Part shown: positions 42,907-54,097 of the stretch, one piece after another
Layout of the letters: the number at the start of each line of letters is the position of its first letter
How positions within the stretch are numbered: position 1 is the first letter of the stretch
Assembly (NCBI GenBank): GCA_964019055.1
Contig: OZ025214.1
Span: 4,268,858 to 4,332,857, forward strand
Source of the DNA: Anthopleura xanthogrammica
Taxonomy: Eukaryota > Cnidaria > Anthozoa > Actiniaria > Actiniidae
Length of the DNA: 64,000 nucleotides
Reading direction: 5' to 3'
The notes under the pieces: generated by a model
Told to the model about the DNA's origin: nothing
The model's database searches: none
Seen by the model: only the letters and a program-made list of their open reading frames with translations
Made by a program: the position numbers and the translations under genes

Positions 42907-43276
42907 ACACCCTTGACCGTCCATCAATGTCATCGATGTCGCCGTATTTATGGACGTTATGGCAGTAAATTCAGTGCATTTGAATCGTCATTGGCAAACA
43001 AGATAATAGTTTATTAGAATTTTTCAGTCTTAAGCTGAGTCTTACATAAGTGTGCAAAAGATGCATGGAGAAAGTCTTATTCGACTGGCGTGTGAGTAAT
43101 GATGTAATGATTAACTTTACTGGAATTTGATATCATAAGTGACATGTTGGAGTAGGTGTCTGAGCACATTCCTTGTTTGCAGAGTGTTTAACATTATTGA
43201 TGATCAGACTCACTGGAAATTGATCAAGGAATTAGAACTTTTCTGACCTAGATAATCTTTTGAAGTCGAGCCAAAC

Positions 43277-45562
43277 ATGGACTCAGTCGAAATCGAAATG
43301 GTCCCACTTGATGAAGATGAACCTCCACCCCTTCCTCCTAAAGCTTCGTCGCTAATGCAGGAACTGCCAAGTCGAATGGCTCGCCATACGACCATGTCAG
43401 GAATCAAGAAACCTCTACGAAGAGGAACTCTTGCCATAAGCGCAACTTCAGCACTGAAGCGACGAGCTGGTAAGAAAATGAAATCACGAGCGCTGAGAAG
43501 GGATCAGGAGATGGATACTTTGGATGCTATCTTTGATGTCCATCATCCAGGCATTGATGATTTGGATGAAGATTTTGAAACTTATACATTGGGGTCTGTG
43601 GATTTCAAAGCAGTGCCACTGCCGATGGCGCAGCGCAAGAGATTCAGAGATTCTGTGAAACTTCGCGGCATGGCTGATATCTCGCGGTGGAAAAACTTCA
43701 AGATGAAAGTGAGCTCAAACTGGAAGAGATTTCGCTCTGCAGGCCGAGAAATTTTATATTCTCTAGAACTCTGGAGAGGTCATTTGAAAGAAGTCGAGGG
43801 ACAGTTTGGAAGCGGCGTGGTGTCATATTTCAGTTTCCTGCGCTGGCTTGTCTTCTTGAATCTATTCATATTCCTTCTGGAGTTTGGATTTGTTGTTATT
43901 CCTACAGTCGCTATTTGTAGTTCTGATCCTCCTGTAAACAATACGCTCAACATCACTGGCTGTACTTACGTAAAACCCAAGGTCGTTCGTAACGTGACCG
44001 ATCAGAGTACTAACGCCGCCAATGACATCTTGAACTTTTTCATAGGGGAGGGGTGGATGAGAAGTACTTTGATATTCTACAGTAATTATCCATCGGACCT
44101 GCTTATTTCTGCCGAGGGTTTCCGATATAACCTTCCCTTAGCGTACCTCTTGGCTGGCGTTGCTTATTTTGTGTTCAGTTTTTTCCTCATGATAACCAAT
44201 CTGATGAGCAACTTGAAAGAGAGCTACATCGAGAGTGAAGGGGTATTTAATTCTTACTCCAATAAGGTGTTTGCCGCTTGGGACTACTGCATCGAAGAGA
44301 ATAAATCAGCCGAGCACAGACACAAGATCATCGTACAGCAAGTCTACTATGATATATCAGAACAAGATAGAAAGAAAAGAATTCTGCTAAGAACTGCTAA
44401 AGAGAAGGTTGCCCTTTACACTGGGCGAATTCTTATTAACCTAATTGTTGTTCCAGCTGTGTGGTACGCCACTTTCTATGTGGTTTTCCGAGCTATCTTA
44501 TTTCAGGAAACAGAGTCAACAGAAGAGGGCCAGTCAAAGGTAGGAAAAATGTTGATGCGATATGGATATGATCTGCTGATCGCCCTAGCAATAACATTAC
44601 CAAACCTTGTCCTTCCTTTGTTTTTTGAATTCTTGGCGATTTTTGAGGATTGGAGTCCCGATACAGAACTTGCATTGGACCTCTTGAGGCGAGTATTCGT
44701 CAAGCTTCCACCTGTTGCGGTTTTGATGTTCTTGCAGTACTCCAAAATCAACGACAAGATTGATAAACTCAAAAAGCATGGAAAACCAGCTTGCGATAGC
44801 TGTTGGGAGAATGACATGTCGTCGCAAATGTACATGCTTGTTTGGGTGGACTTCGTGGTCGTTGTAATCACGACATTAGGCATTGAAACTCTGAGGAAAG
44901 TATTATTTCATCGCTTTCGTTGCTTCAAGAAGATCGGCATGCAACAGTTTGACATTCCTAGGAATGTACTTGACCTAGTGTATGGACAGTGTTTGGTTCT
45001 CATTGGAACATTCTTCAGTCCTATTCTCCCCGCAATGGGTGTCATCAAGCTTGCAATTTTATTCTACGTGAAGAAAATCAGCTTAATGTATAATAATACT
45101 CTTCCTGAACGACCCTACCAGGGCGCCAAGTCTAACTTCACCTTCACACTCTTGCTACTATTCTGTTTCTTCATGTGTATTGCCATCGTTGGATGGGCGG
45201 TGACCAATGTTCCTCCTTCCTCATGTGGGCCATTCAATAATGTTGCCTGTGATGTGTCAACTAGCATTTTCAACAAACTATCCGTTGAAATATCTTCATG
45301 GCCTAAGCTGATCCACCAAGCTGTGAAGTATATGAGCACCGCTGCTTTTCTTCTGCCAGTTTTGATTTTATTCCTGGCGTGCCTGCATTATTATTGGTCA
45401 GTGGCTAAAACCCATCGCCAGGTGATTCGTCTGTTGAAAGACCACTTGGCCTACGAAGCGAAGTATAGACGAACTTTGATGATGAAACTGGAACAATCGA
45501 TAACTGAGAAACACGACTGCGCTGATCATGGAGTCAATGATATTAGTTTGAAAATAGATTGA
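43277..45562 (+). CDS. TMC: TMC (transmembrane channel-like) family membrane protein, intronless
   Basis: A single-exon gene for 761 residues. The cytoplasmic N-terminus (1-185) is acidic, has a PPPLPPK proline motif at about residue 17, then becomes basic. About ten membrane segments follow. The first is near 186-210 (FLRWLVFLNLFIFLLEFGF) and is followed by a Cys-containing outer loop with NNT/NIT glycosylation sites. The TMC signature CWE lies at 509-511 (SCWENDMSSQMYMLVWVDF), followed by the conserved helix pair with PRNVLDLVYGQCLVLIGTFFSP. The C-terminal tail is short and charged. Length and layout agree with TMC4-8-type members. TMC1/2 form mechanotransduction channels; other members include modulators and proteins of unknown activity, so channel function here is an inference. 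The ATG at 43277 is the first in frame. The lack of introns is unusual for TMC genes and for this locus and suggests retroposition or intron loss. Confidence 0.95.
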   Translation: MDSVEIEMVPLDEDEPPPLPPKASSLMQELPSRMARHTTMSGIKKPLRRGTLAISATSALKRRAGKKMKSRALRRDQEMDTLDAIFDVHHPGIDDLDEDFETYTLGSVDFKAVPLPMAQRKRFRDSVKLRGMADISRWKNFKMKVSSNWKRFRSAGREILYSLELWRGHLKEVEGQFGSGVVSYFSFLRWLVFLNLFIFLLEFGFVVIPTVAICSSDPPVNNTLNITGCTYVKPKVVRNVTDQSTNAANDILNFFIGEGWMRSTLIFYSNYPSDLLISAEGFRYNLPLAYLLAGVAYFVFSFFLMITNLMSNLKESYIESEGVFNSYSNKVFAAWDYCIEENKSAEHRHKIIVQQVYYDISEQDRKKRILLRTAKEKVALYTGRILINLIVVPAVWYATFYVVFRAILFQETESTEEGQSKVGKMLMRYGYDLLIALAITLPNLVLPLFFEFLAIFEDWSPDTELALDLLRRVFVKLPPVAVLMFLQYSKINDKIDKLKKHGKPACDSCWENDMSSQMYMLVWVDFVVVVITTLGIETLRKVLFHRFRCFKKIGMQQFDIPRNVLDLVYGQCLVLIGTFFSPILPAMGVIKLAILFYVKKISLMYNNTLPERPYQGAKSNFTFTLLLLFCFFMCIAIVGWAVTNVPPSSCGPFNNVACDVSTSIFNKLSVEISSWPKLIHQAVKYMSTAAFLLPVLILFLACLHYYWSVAKTHRQVIRLLKDHLAYEAKYRRTLMMKLEQSITEKHDCADHGVNDISLKID

Positions 45563-46190
45563 TTGAATGAATGTGAACAGTGTTATTCATTCATTCGACA
45601 CTTCGTGTAAGTCTACCATCTAATACGTTTCACGTACGGTTCATCGTCGCGGCGACTCGATAAAAAAATCAAGAAGCACTTGTGCTTTAAACAATTTTAA
45701 CTAGGATGTAACTGTGCTGCTTAACAAACCGAGTCTTACATGTTTTAATGTTTATAAATAATGCATATAAAGGTCTATCATTCACATCATAGCACCCCAC
45801 CCCACCCCTCCCTGGGTCCTTCACCCTCTCATGTTTGCTATTAGTTTGCGCTTTGTTCTCTTTAGAGTTTTGGCATTGAAGTAAATACATGAACATCAAA
45901 AATCACGATTAAATAAAAATATGGAATGGAAAGTTGTGAAGAAATAAATGAGTGAACCAATAAATTTTACGCTTAAAAATTTAATAAACATTTTAGAAAT
46001 CGAGCCAATGCATCCTTTTTGATAGGCTTTTGTTACTTTCTCTTTTTCCTTTCCTTTCCTTTCCTTCCCTTTCCTTTCTCTTTTCTTAGCGTAAGAACTG
46101 AAAGTGACCACTGTTTTGGTATCGCGGGGTTCCTGTGGCACACAAGACTCATCAGAGCGGAGACTGGCGCGGCAGCGAACGCCCAACAAG
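45563..46190. other. TMC 3' region and HAUS8 promoter
   Basis: No exon was seen. There is an AATAAA-like signal near 45909 and a CTTTCC-rich tract at 46033-46085. The bases just before 46191 are GC-richer, as expected for a housekeeping promoter. Confidence 0.5.
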
Positions 46191-49100
46191 ATGGCGACTG
46201 ACAAACGATGTCTTTATCATCTTGCACCAACACAAACTCCTTCCCCAATACACAGGTACGACATAAAAACCACTGCACTAATAACTAAGACTTTCCTTTT
46301 GAGTTTCGACTTCTAACTGTGTAATTACCTTGTAGAAAACCTCTAGTTCAAGGGCGTTTAGAGACAGAGTTGAGTCCAGTTCGTGGAACAAGGTTCGTTT
46401 TTGAATTTTTCAGATTTCCCGCCAGAATTTGTATTTTATTTATTAGAAATATTTTAGTTAATTTGGTAGCGAAGGATGCATTGAATTTCAGCTAGAAGGT
46501 CTGTAGTAAATTATTTTCAAATCAAAGCAAAGATTATAGAAGATTTAGAAAGTTTAATTTCAAACGACAAAGTTTATACTGTAGCTGATTAAAAACCTTT
46601 TTATTTTTAGTCTTGAGTCTCATGATGTTTCAAAAAGATACAGTCCTGGTGAACACTGGCCCATTACAGGTAGATAATTATACATTACTGCAGCGCAGCT
46701 ATTATGTCTGTTTATTTATCTGAATTAAATTATAATTTTAATAAGTATAATTTTTAATCCAGGGCCGCAGCAGGGGGAGAGGCCAGGGGTGCCCACCCCC
46801 ACCTCCCCCCCCCCGATAATTTCGGATGTACTGTACTGTACTTCATTACTGTATATTGAACACTGAAAATTTTAGGTCTGTTACCTGTAGCTGATATAAA
46901 TCTTTAATGTTTTTTAGGGTCTCCACAAAGAACAAGTACTATTACCAATCAAGGCATAAGAGCAGTGGAACAGGAAAACCCAAGAATGTAAGTTGTGTTT
47001 TAGAATGCTGCTTCTTATCTTTTATAATCATCGTTATATTCACCACTGTCGTCATTGTCATCATCTTCATCGTCATTATCATCATCACCATGGTAATCTT
47101 TTCCATGATTGTCATCATCATCATCATAATATGTAAAGTGCAACCGATCCTTCCTTTTCACTTTCTGCTTATTATTATGGTATGTAATGTAATAGACCCC
47201 TTTCACATGATGTAAAAGCAGCTCAATTTGGAGGACAAAACAAAAGAATTTCAATCTCCTGAAAATTGGAATCTATTGTTTTGTTTTCCTAATTGAGCTG
47301 CATTCCGGCCTGCTGCATGGGGTACTTTTGTAGTTGTTCTTTTTATAGTGTTACAAGTAATTTCTAGAGTGTATTTATACTTCAGCCATAGAGTGAAACA
47401 AATGTTAGACTCCTGTCTTCAACCCCCCTCCCCAAGAAAGCTCCATAAAGAAAGACAGCATTATAATCTTTTCTTACTCTTAATACTCCTTTCCAATCCT
47501 TATAATCAAAAGACAAGTCTGGGTCTTAAAGGACACCCATGATATTTTGTCAGTAAAATATGGTATTTTCATCTCATTAAATGTGTCTATCTGTCGACAG
47601 AAATCGTCCATCCCAGTACATAGAACCAGGTCACCAGGTCCCAGCCCTATCACCAAAAGCAGTAGAACCATCATCCTCACTGTCATTATCAGAAAATGAT
47701 GACAGCAATAGCTCCATAAAAGATTCAACATCCTACCAATCTGGAGAACCTAGGGGCACAGAGGTTCCCGTGGAAACTAGTATTAGCAAGTCTCCCGTCA
47801 AAGTAGTCTGTCATTCTCCCAGGAGATTAAAAACTAGAGTTGATAATGCTGAAGTCGTTAGAGGATTTGCTGCCGAGGCTTCTAGGGTCGAGGTGCCTGG
47901 TGTTACTAAAGTGGTGTTAGAAGATCACAAGAATCAAAAATCTGGAGCAACAGAGGGAAACCTTAGTGAAGGTTTGTGAGTATTTTTTTATGTTTGAAAA
48001 TATGGTGTTTAACCCAAAAACATGCAGTTTTATGCAAAATAGGACCAAAAATGCATTACAACAATTGTAATTAATGTGCCCCTGGACTCGCTCCTTATGT
48101 TGAAAAGGGTGTTCTATATATTGATTGCTTGGGACCCCAATTTGAACCCTAGAACCTGTATTGAAAACTCTTAACACAAGCCGTGAATTTTATTTTCTAA
48201 GTATTCTCTATTCATGAACTGGCAATATAGTCCCTTTCATAGTTCTCTGCGCCATATTGAAAGGTAGCCATGACTTTGCATCAAAGCGAGATAAACAGTG
48301 AGCTTGCTATGATAGAGACATGAGAATAACTGTCCAAGGTGTTAAAAAAGGTCTCTATATATCATTGCAAGCTCACTGTTCGCCTTGCTTTCATGCAAAG
48401 GCACAGCTACCTTTCAAGATGGTGCAGGGAACTGTGAAGGGGACTATTTATTTTTCTGTCTCTAAATAGCTTTAATTATCCTTGTATTTGTTTTACAGAT
48501 AGTCTTGAAAATATACGTCTGATAGAAGGCAGTCCAGTAGATCCAAACAGTACTGCTGTCAGGGTTGCCTTAGATGAGAATGACAAAGAAAATGCAGACC
48601 AACCCCCCCTTCATAGCCATCTCCAATACCACAGCTTTATGGGAGATATAGATAATGTTCAGGGGGGCCCTCTATCGGCTGGACTAAACCAATCAAATGT
48701 TAGACAGCAGCTCTTTGATTACTCAGGTAAATAAATAAATTGTTCTTGTTTTTACAGAGGTAGCACTTGATACCCAGTGGCTAACAAACCTGTGGCCCTC
48801 ATTCCATGATCAAATTGAATTTAGAAGTTGATTGTTACAGAGGGAGGAAAACCAGAGAACCTGGAGAAAAACCCTTGAAGCACAGGTGGCAACCAACATG
48901 CAACTCTACTCACATAAGACAACAAGCCCTGGACTAAGTTTTTTAACTGTTCCAAATATTAACAATTATGTTTCTGAGTTGGCCAACACATCTGCCAAGT
49001 CAGCTAAGAAAAGTTTTTTCCATTCTGATTTCTTGATTATTAATGGAAGAGTACATTGTTTTTGATTCCACAGCTGTTTCAGTTGATTCTTCCATTGCTG

Positions 49101-52100
49101 TAGAGGACAAACCAGACAAGAAGAAAAAGAAAAAACGAACAAGTAGGCATTCATTTACCTAGTAGGATGTTTTTTTTTTAATACTTTTGATGTTGCCCCT
49201 GACAACATACACTTTTCAATAACAAAACTTTGTGACAAAACATTGGTCGTTCCAAGCTCAACTGAGAAGCGTACAGTCTAGTATTATCTGACTATCATCA
49301 TATTTATCTTCATTATCTGTTTCATAATACAGCTCGTGTTATTCCCTCACGATACATGGAGAGTAAGAAGGCTACCCCTGTGCCAGCTAAACAACCAGTC
49401 AAGGTATTTCATGAAAAACTACTTCTGTCTTACAATCTTAACATGTCACAGATAATCTTAAAAAGGTTGTGATAGTTACTAAAAATGATTGACCATTTTG
49501 ACCCACAACACCTTGCAATTCAAAATGGCTGTCATTTGGTCAAAGCACTCCATTACTAGTTACTATTAACTATTGTCTATTTTTCTGGGGATTTAGAAAA
49601 GTTCTTCTGTACAAACAAAACGAAAAGTATCCTTTGGACCAAAGTCATCAAAAGCGTTCTCATCACTACATGAAGCCACTCAGCTGAACACTTCAGCACC
49701 TTACCAAAACACCCACAATATCAAAGGATCCAGTAAGATCATGACTTCAACTCCAGCTGTTGGATCCATGGGTTTTCTACCAGGTCATCCAGGAGGAGAT
49801 ATGCCAGAACCAACACCTATCTTACCACCCAAGAGTAAAACAGCCGAGTATGTCGAGAAATCAATCAAAGACTCAGCACCTCATTATATGAAGGGATTAT
49901 CATCAAAACAGATTTCTGAATGTTTGGATAAAAACCGGGAGAAGTCTAAGAAGGCTATCAAAATCAAAGGTAAATGTTGTCACTTTTGTTCTGGTTGGCA
50001 ACTTGTTTGTTTATTTGTTTGTTTGTTTGTTTGTTTATTAGCATTTCATTTTCTTGGCATTTTTAGATTTATAGACAACTTAGTTATTTACCATTTTGGG
50101 GGGAATCTTATAAATCTGTTACTCTCTTTAGGGTTCCCACGGTCATGGAAAAGTCAGTGAATTCTGAATTTTTTTCAAGGTCAGGGAATTGTCAGGGAAT
50201 TTTGATTTTGGTCAGTGAATTTTCACAATTTACCCAAAAGTCAGTGAAAAGTTAGAGAATTTCTAAAAAGCTATAATTATAACATGGGATTTTCTTTATC
50301 GGTCATGATCTGAATGAACTCGGCCCATCATAAATTGGATTGATGGAAGCCAAAATGCCAGATGTCTGGAGTTGGTAGGTTGAAGAAATATGAAAAGTGC
50401 TGTGTTAAGCCAATCAACTTCTGGTTAGCATGGTGTATATTACAGCAGATTATAGACATCATGTAATATGTATATGCTGTAGCTTGTGTAGTGTGGTGTC
50501 GAATGAAATGTGTTTATCACAGTTGCTTTCTGGTTTATGTATTACAGCTCCCTTATTACCACAACACCATACTGAACATATGGCCAAACAGAAACATGAG
50601 GTTAGTATAATTCAGATATGAATCAAGGGTAGCGCAGTGGTAGTGTACTCACCTCACACCTATAGGGTCTTGGGTTTGATATCTTGTCATTGTGCAAGAT
50701 AATTAGGAACTTTACAACAGAACGGCTTAGGTGGCAGTGCATTTACTACCTTAGTTATCTACTGTTATGTAAAATATAAACCTTTTCGGCTTAGGTGTAA
50801 TGTTTTCCCATTTCACACACTATGCCATTCCCTAGAGTATCATTTCTTTTCTTATCGGTTGCACACGAGAAGACACATGAATATAGATACAATTCAAACA
50901 AAGAATCATATTCTCAGGAGAATGACACTTCGTCTGAAATTGGAAAACATGCCCATGCCAAAAAGGTATATTGGGACCCGAAGACAAATTTGATGCGACA
51001 TGGAAACCCCAGAACCCAGATAAAAAATATAATCATAATATTATTTTAATTTGTGTTTAATAATGCAGTATGGACAAGGAGAATTATCTCAACGTCAGCT
51101 AGAACTAGAGTACATTAGATTAAAGGAATGGATTTTCTTAGAGTCAAAGGTAATCAAAAGTTGGAATGTTGCACTCTTTTTCATATTCATTCATCCATCT
51201 ATCCATTCAGTTCATTCGTTCATTCATTCACCCAGGGAAGCACAGGTGGCATAGGTTTGGGAGCACTCACCTCTCACTAATTCAACCCAGGTTCGATTCC
51301 TGGGCCCGGTGTTGTATATGAGTAGAGTTGCTTGTTGGTTCTATCTTTTTTTTATTTATTTATTTATTTTATTTTGCTTCAAGAATTTTTCTGGGTTCAC
51401 CAGTTTTTCCTTCCTCCACAGAATTCAACTTTTAACTTCCAACTGGAATGCAGTGGAAGAAGAGCCACTCTGTGGAATCCACTGTTAATTCTTATTCATT
51501 TACTTTTATTTTATTTTTATTTCATTAAATTTTATCCTTTCATTTGTTAATTCATTCATTTTTTTCAGCTCAAAAGCACCTTAGGCCATCAAGAAAAAGA
51601 TGCTCAGGTATGAATTTTAGAATTTGTAAAATAAAATTTTTGTCTTAATTCATTGATATAAATTATAGTACTCAATATGAGAAAATATTCAAATCCTTTT
51701 CTTTTTACTTCAGTTTCAACTTTATGCAATGTGGCAAGAGAATGAAAAATTACGGAGGGACTTAGCAGAGCTGCAGCTAGAGCTTGATGAGAGAAAAAAG
51801 TTGGAAGAATTAGATGCACAGCTTCAGCTCCAGGTAGACCACTAAATTACTATTTAAAACCAAAATATTGCGTATTGGATATCTTCAAAGCTGCAGTAGG
51901 GGTACAAATTTGACCAAGGGAGGGGTGCACCCCTGTAGAATCAAAGGAAAAAAACATTATTTTGTATTGGTTATCTTTGAAGTAGTAGCTGAAACTCGAC
52001 CCAGGGGGATGTGCACCCCTGCAACCCACCCCTGGATCTGCCCCTGTGTCTGCCGCAATACTTTTATTCTCTATTGCTCAGGGTTAGCCTCGATTTTGTG

Positions 52101-54097
52101 TAGAATATTCATTTGTTCCAGTGAAGGTCTGTGGAATTTCAAAATGTTGTGAATATTAGATGCTAAAATGATTCTAACCCTGAGAAAACATACCACACAC
52201 TGAAAGAGAAGGACTTTTCCTTTCCACATCCCCAAACCCTCACCCCCTCAACCCAATTATATTCTAGAACATTTATGTTCCTCAGAATCCTCCCCTACCC
52301 CTCGTAAGATCAATTTTCTTCTTAACTGGCACATTTCTGATTGTTAGCTGTCAGGTCTGAAGCCCATTGGTGCAAGCTTACCAAAGCTAATATTAGAGTA
52401 TGATCAGTTATCTTCGGCACTGAATACAACATGTCAGTATATGCCTGTGAATGGTGTTCTACTACCAGATAGACATGGTAGGTAATTTATTGTAATATGG
52501 GGCTGGTAGTGAATGGACTAAAAAGTGAATGGATGGATGGATGGATGGATGGATGGATGGATGGATGGATGGATGGATGGATGGATGGATGGATGGATGG
52601 ATGGATGGATGGATGGATGGATGGATGGATGGATGGATGGATGGATGGATGGATGGATGGATGGATGGATGGATGGATGGATGGATGGATGGATGGATGG
52701 ATGGATGGATGGATGGATGGATGGATGGATGGATGGATGGATGGATGGATGGATGGATGGATGGATGGGATGATGGATGGATTGATAGACAGATGGATGG
52801 ATAAACAGATGGATGGATGGACAGACAGACAGATGGATAAAGGAATAGGGAAATGAACAGGACCCAGTTGTATGAAGGGTGGATAGCGCTATCCGATAGA
52901 TAAATCTTATCCACTGGATAAATCTTATCCAGTGGATAAATTTATTGGATAACAGCATTGACTTATCCACTGGATAAGGATTTATCCATCAGATAGCGCT
53001 ATCCACCCTTCGTACAACTGGGCCCTGATGGACTTGGAACATGAATAAGTAACTGAACCATTTATCACAAAAACTGATTGTTTGATCTACTTTCTATAGA
53101 GGAATTACTAGCGGCACTATCAGAAGGTGAACAGCTACTTGGTGAGATAGACAGCCTTACAAGACATCGATCACATAAGGTATAAAAAATCCTTCTACTT
53201 AGGGTCCCCTCCCCTACCTAAATGTTATTGGTTGGGAAGCACAGGTGGCATAGTGGTGAGAGCGCTCGCCTCTCACCAAAGCAACCAGGTCCGAGTCCTG
53301 GCAGGCGCAACGTCCTATGTGAGTAGAATTTGTTGGTTCTTTCCTGTGCTTCGAGGGTTTTCCCCCAGTTTCTCAGGTTTTTCTCCCTCTGCAAAGGGTC
53401 TAGATGAAAATTGCTCTGTGTAACTATAGTAACCCTTGCTAATTGTAAAGTTTTTTGGACCACCAAGGGCCATTGTGTCTGCTGTTCTTTATTGAGCTTG
53501 ATTGTTGATTTTTAATTATTATTTTATTCTTGTATTTTCTTTTCAAGGTTTCCAATTTTTCAAGAGAAATGGATATTTTAGCAAAACTGACTGACACAGA
53601 AGTCAAAGAACAGGGAAGGTGTGTGATGTTGTGTATACCTTTGTTTACTTCTCCTTTTCCATCTCCTCCTGCTTCTTCTTTTCTCATCGTAGCCCTACTT
53701 TTCCATCTTCTCATCCTTCTACTTTGTCCTCTCCAACTTGTTTTTCTTTTATGCAAAGCGCAAAAATATTAAGAAAATATTTTCACAAATAAGATAACCA
53801 TCGCAATCACCACCACCATCACCACAACAACAGCAACACCTTCACCAGCCAGAAAATAGAAAAGTTATTCAATTGCCACTAGCTCGTACAGGGGCTCGGA
53901 AAAAACTCCAAGTCCACCTGACTTTTAGTAAGCTTTTGTAAGTCAACGCTTAGTTTTTCATTTGTTTTGATGTCTTTAGATGTCAAGAACTATTGGCTGC
54001 TGCATCAACTCTTGGAACACAGGAACGAAGCTTAAAGGCGCACATGGTACAACAGACCAGTCCATTAATACACTCATCTGATGAACACAGCCTATAG
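46191..54097 (+). CDS. HAUS8: HAUS augmin-like complex subunit 8, complete
   Basis: Seventeen exons: 46191-46255, 46336-46392, 46611-46669, 46918-46987, 47601-47971, 48499-48726, 49074-49142, 49333-49403, 49597-49969, 50548-50600, 51069-51149, 51569-51607, 51714-51833, 52348-52477, 53100-53179, 53548-53618 and 53980-54097. They join to 684 residues in consistent phase. The protein has a long disordered N-terminal part rich in Ser/Pro/Lys, then [21 protein letters not shown] at about 300-320, the short basic RVxxSRYxxxxK signature of HAUS8. From about residue 500 there is a coiled coil ([42 protein letters not shown]) and the conserved [26 protein letters not shown] segment with a following LLGEID helix. 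HAUS8 is the microtubule-binding subunit of augmin, which recruits gamma-tubulin to existing spindle microtubules. The basic N-terminus is the likely microtubule contact. The human protein is about 410 residues; the extra length here is in the N-terminal disordered region. Confidence 0.9.
47192..47324. mobile_element. hairpin MITE, family A (copy 3)
   Basis: In HAUS8 intron 4. It has TAGACCCCTTTCACATGATG, CAATTTGGAGGACAAAACAA, and the inverted partner ending TGCTGCATGGGGTA. It matches the copies at 31676 and 32323. Confidence 0.8.
48227..48447. mobile_element. long-TIR MITE in HAUS8 intron 5
   Basis: Terminal inverted repeats of about 40 bases: ATAGTCCCTTTCATAGTTC at the left and the near-exact reverse complement ending GGGGACTAT at the right. 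The pairing extends inward through AAAGGTAGC, GCATCAAAGC and CAGTGAGCTTGC. Total 221 bases. Confidence 0.85.
48826..48935 (-). mobile_element. tRNA-derived SINE fragment, minus orientation
   Basis: On the minus strand it reads TTATGTGAGTAGAGTTGCATGTTGGTT...GTGCTTCAAGGGTTTTTCTC.CAGGTTCTC..GTTTTCCTCCCTCT, the 3' body of the SINE family. In HAUS8 intron 6. Confidence 0.65.
50625..50705 (+). mobile_element. tRNA-related SINE head, partial
   Basis: GGGTAGCGCAGTGGTAGTGT...CTCACCTCACACCTATAGGGTC.TGGGTTTGAT resembles the A-box and B-box head of the SINE family. The body is missing. Confidence 0.5.
50774..50970. mobile_element. MITE, family B (copy)
   Basis: In HAUS8 intron 10. The left arm has TTAGGTGTAATGTTTTCCCA. 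The right arm has GGAAAACATGCCCATGCCAA and ends AAAAGGTATA. Diverged from the copies at 38568 and 63712. Confidence 0.7.
51233..51475 (+). mobile_element. tRNA-derived SINE in HAUS8 intron 11
   Basis: It contains AAGCACAGGTGGCATAGG (A box), CACTCACCTCTCACTAATTC, B box GGTTCGATTCCTGG, TGTATATGAGTAGAGTTGC, TTTTTCTGGGTTCACCAG, and GGAATGCAGTGGAAGAAGAG at the 3' end. Confidence 0.8.
52525..52800. repeat. (ATGG)n microsatellite, about 60 near-perfect units
   Basis: In HAUS8 intron 14. An almost uninterrupted GGAT/ATGG array runs from about 52527 to 52768 and continues in degenerate form to about 52840. The tetranucleotide period opens all frames on both strands, so the WMDG and SIHP open frames here are not genes. 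Confidence 0.97.
52860..53025. mobile_element. hairpin MITE with GGRCCCAGTTGTA termini
   Basis: In HAUS8 intron 14. The left end reads GGACCCAGTTGTATGAAGGG and continues into TGGATAGCGCTATCC. The right end is the near-perfect inverse, ending CGTACAACTGGGCCC. The body holds repeated TTATCCACTGGATAA words that fold back. Confidence 0.85.
53226..53410 (+). mobile_element. tRNA-derived SINE, best copy
   Basis: In HAUS8 intron 15. The A box is TGGCATAGTGG and the B box is GGTCCGAGTCC, correctly spaced for an RNA polymerase III promoter. The body TTGTTGGTTCTTTCCTGTGC, GAGGGTTTTCCCCCAGTTTC and TCCCTCTGCAAAG follows. Confidence 0.85.

Larger units (their letters stand above)
40432..43276. other. gene-free stretch between attractin and TMC
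   Basis: No exon was recognised. It holds an AAC microsatellite (40557-40590), a perfect 28-bp palindrome (40758-40785), a hairpin MITE with telomere-like core (41085-41223), a mariner-type MITE (42508-42715) and a MITE with TAGGGTGCATGT ends (42755-42906). The stretch 41905-42190 contains diverged repeats of a CTAGCTTGGGTACAAAC-like word, which also appears inverted near 57905-57945. Confidence 0.6.

Noticed and set aside
44493..44883. Antisense ORFs (60-126 codons) within the TMC gene
   Set aside because: Shadows of a well-supported coding frame.
46907..47254. Open frames of 102 and 79 codons with I/V/T or D runs
   Set aside because: They come from ATC/GAT-rich simple sequence in HAUS8 intron 4.
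52462..52970. Open frames of 82-150 codons on both strands (WMDG, SIHP repeats)
   Set aside because: The ATGG tetranucleotide array opens every frame, and it lies in a HAUS8 intron.
53226..53300. Possible tRNA gene with A and B boxes
   Set aside because: The sequence does not fold as a full tRNA and the block recurs with a common 3' body at several sites, so it is a SINE head.
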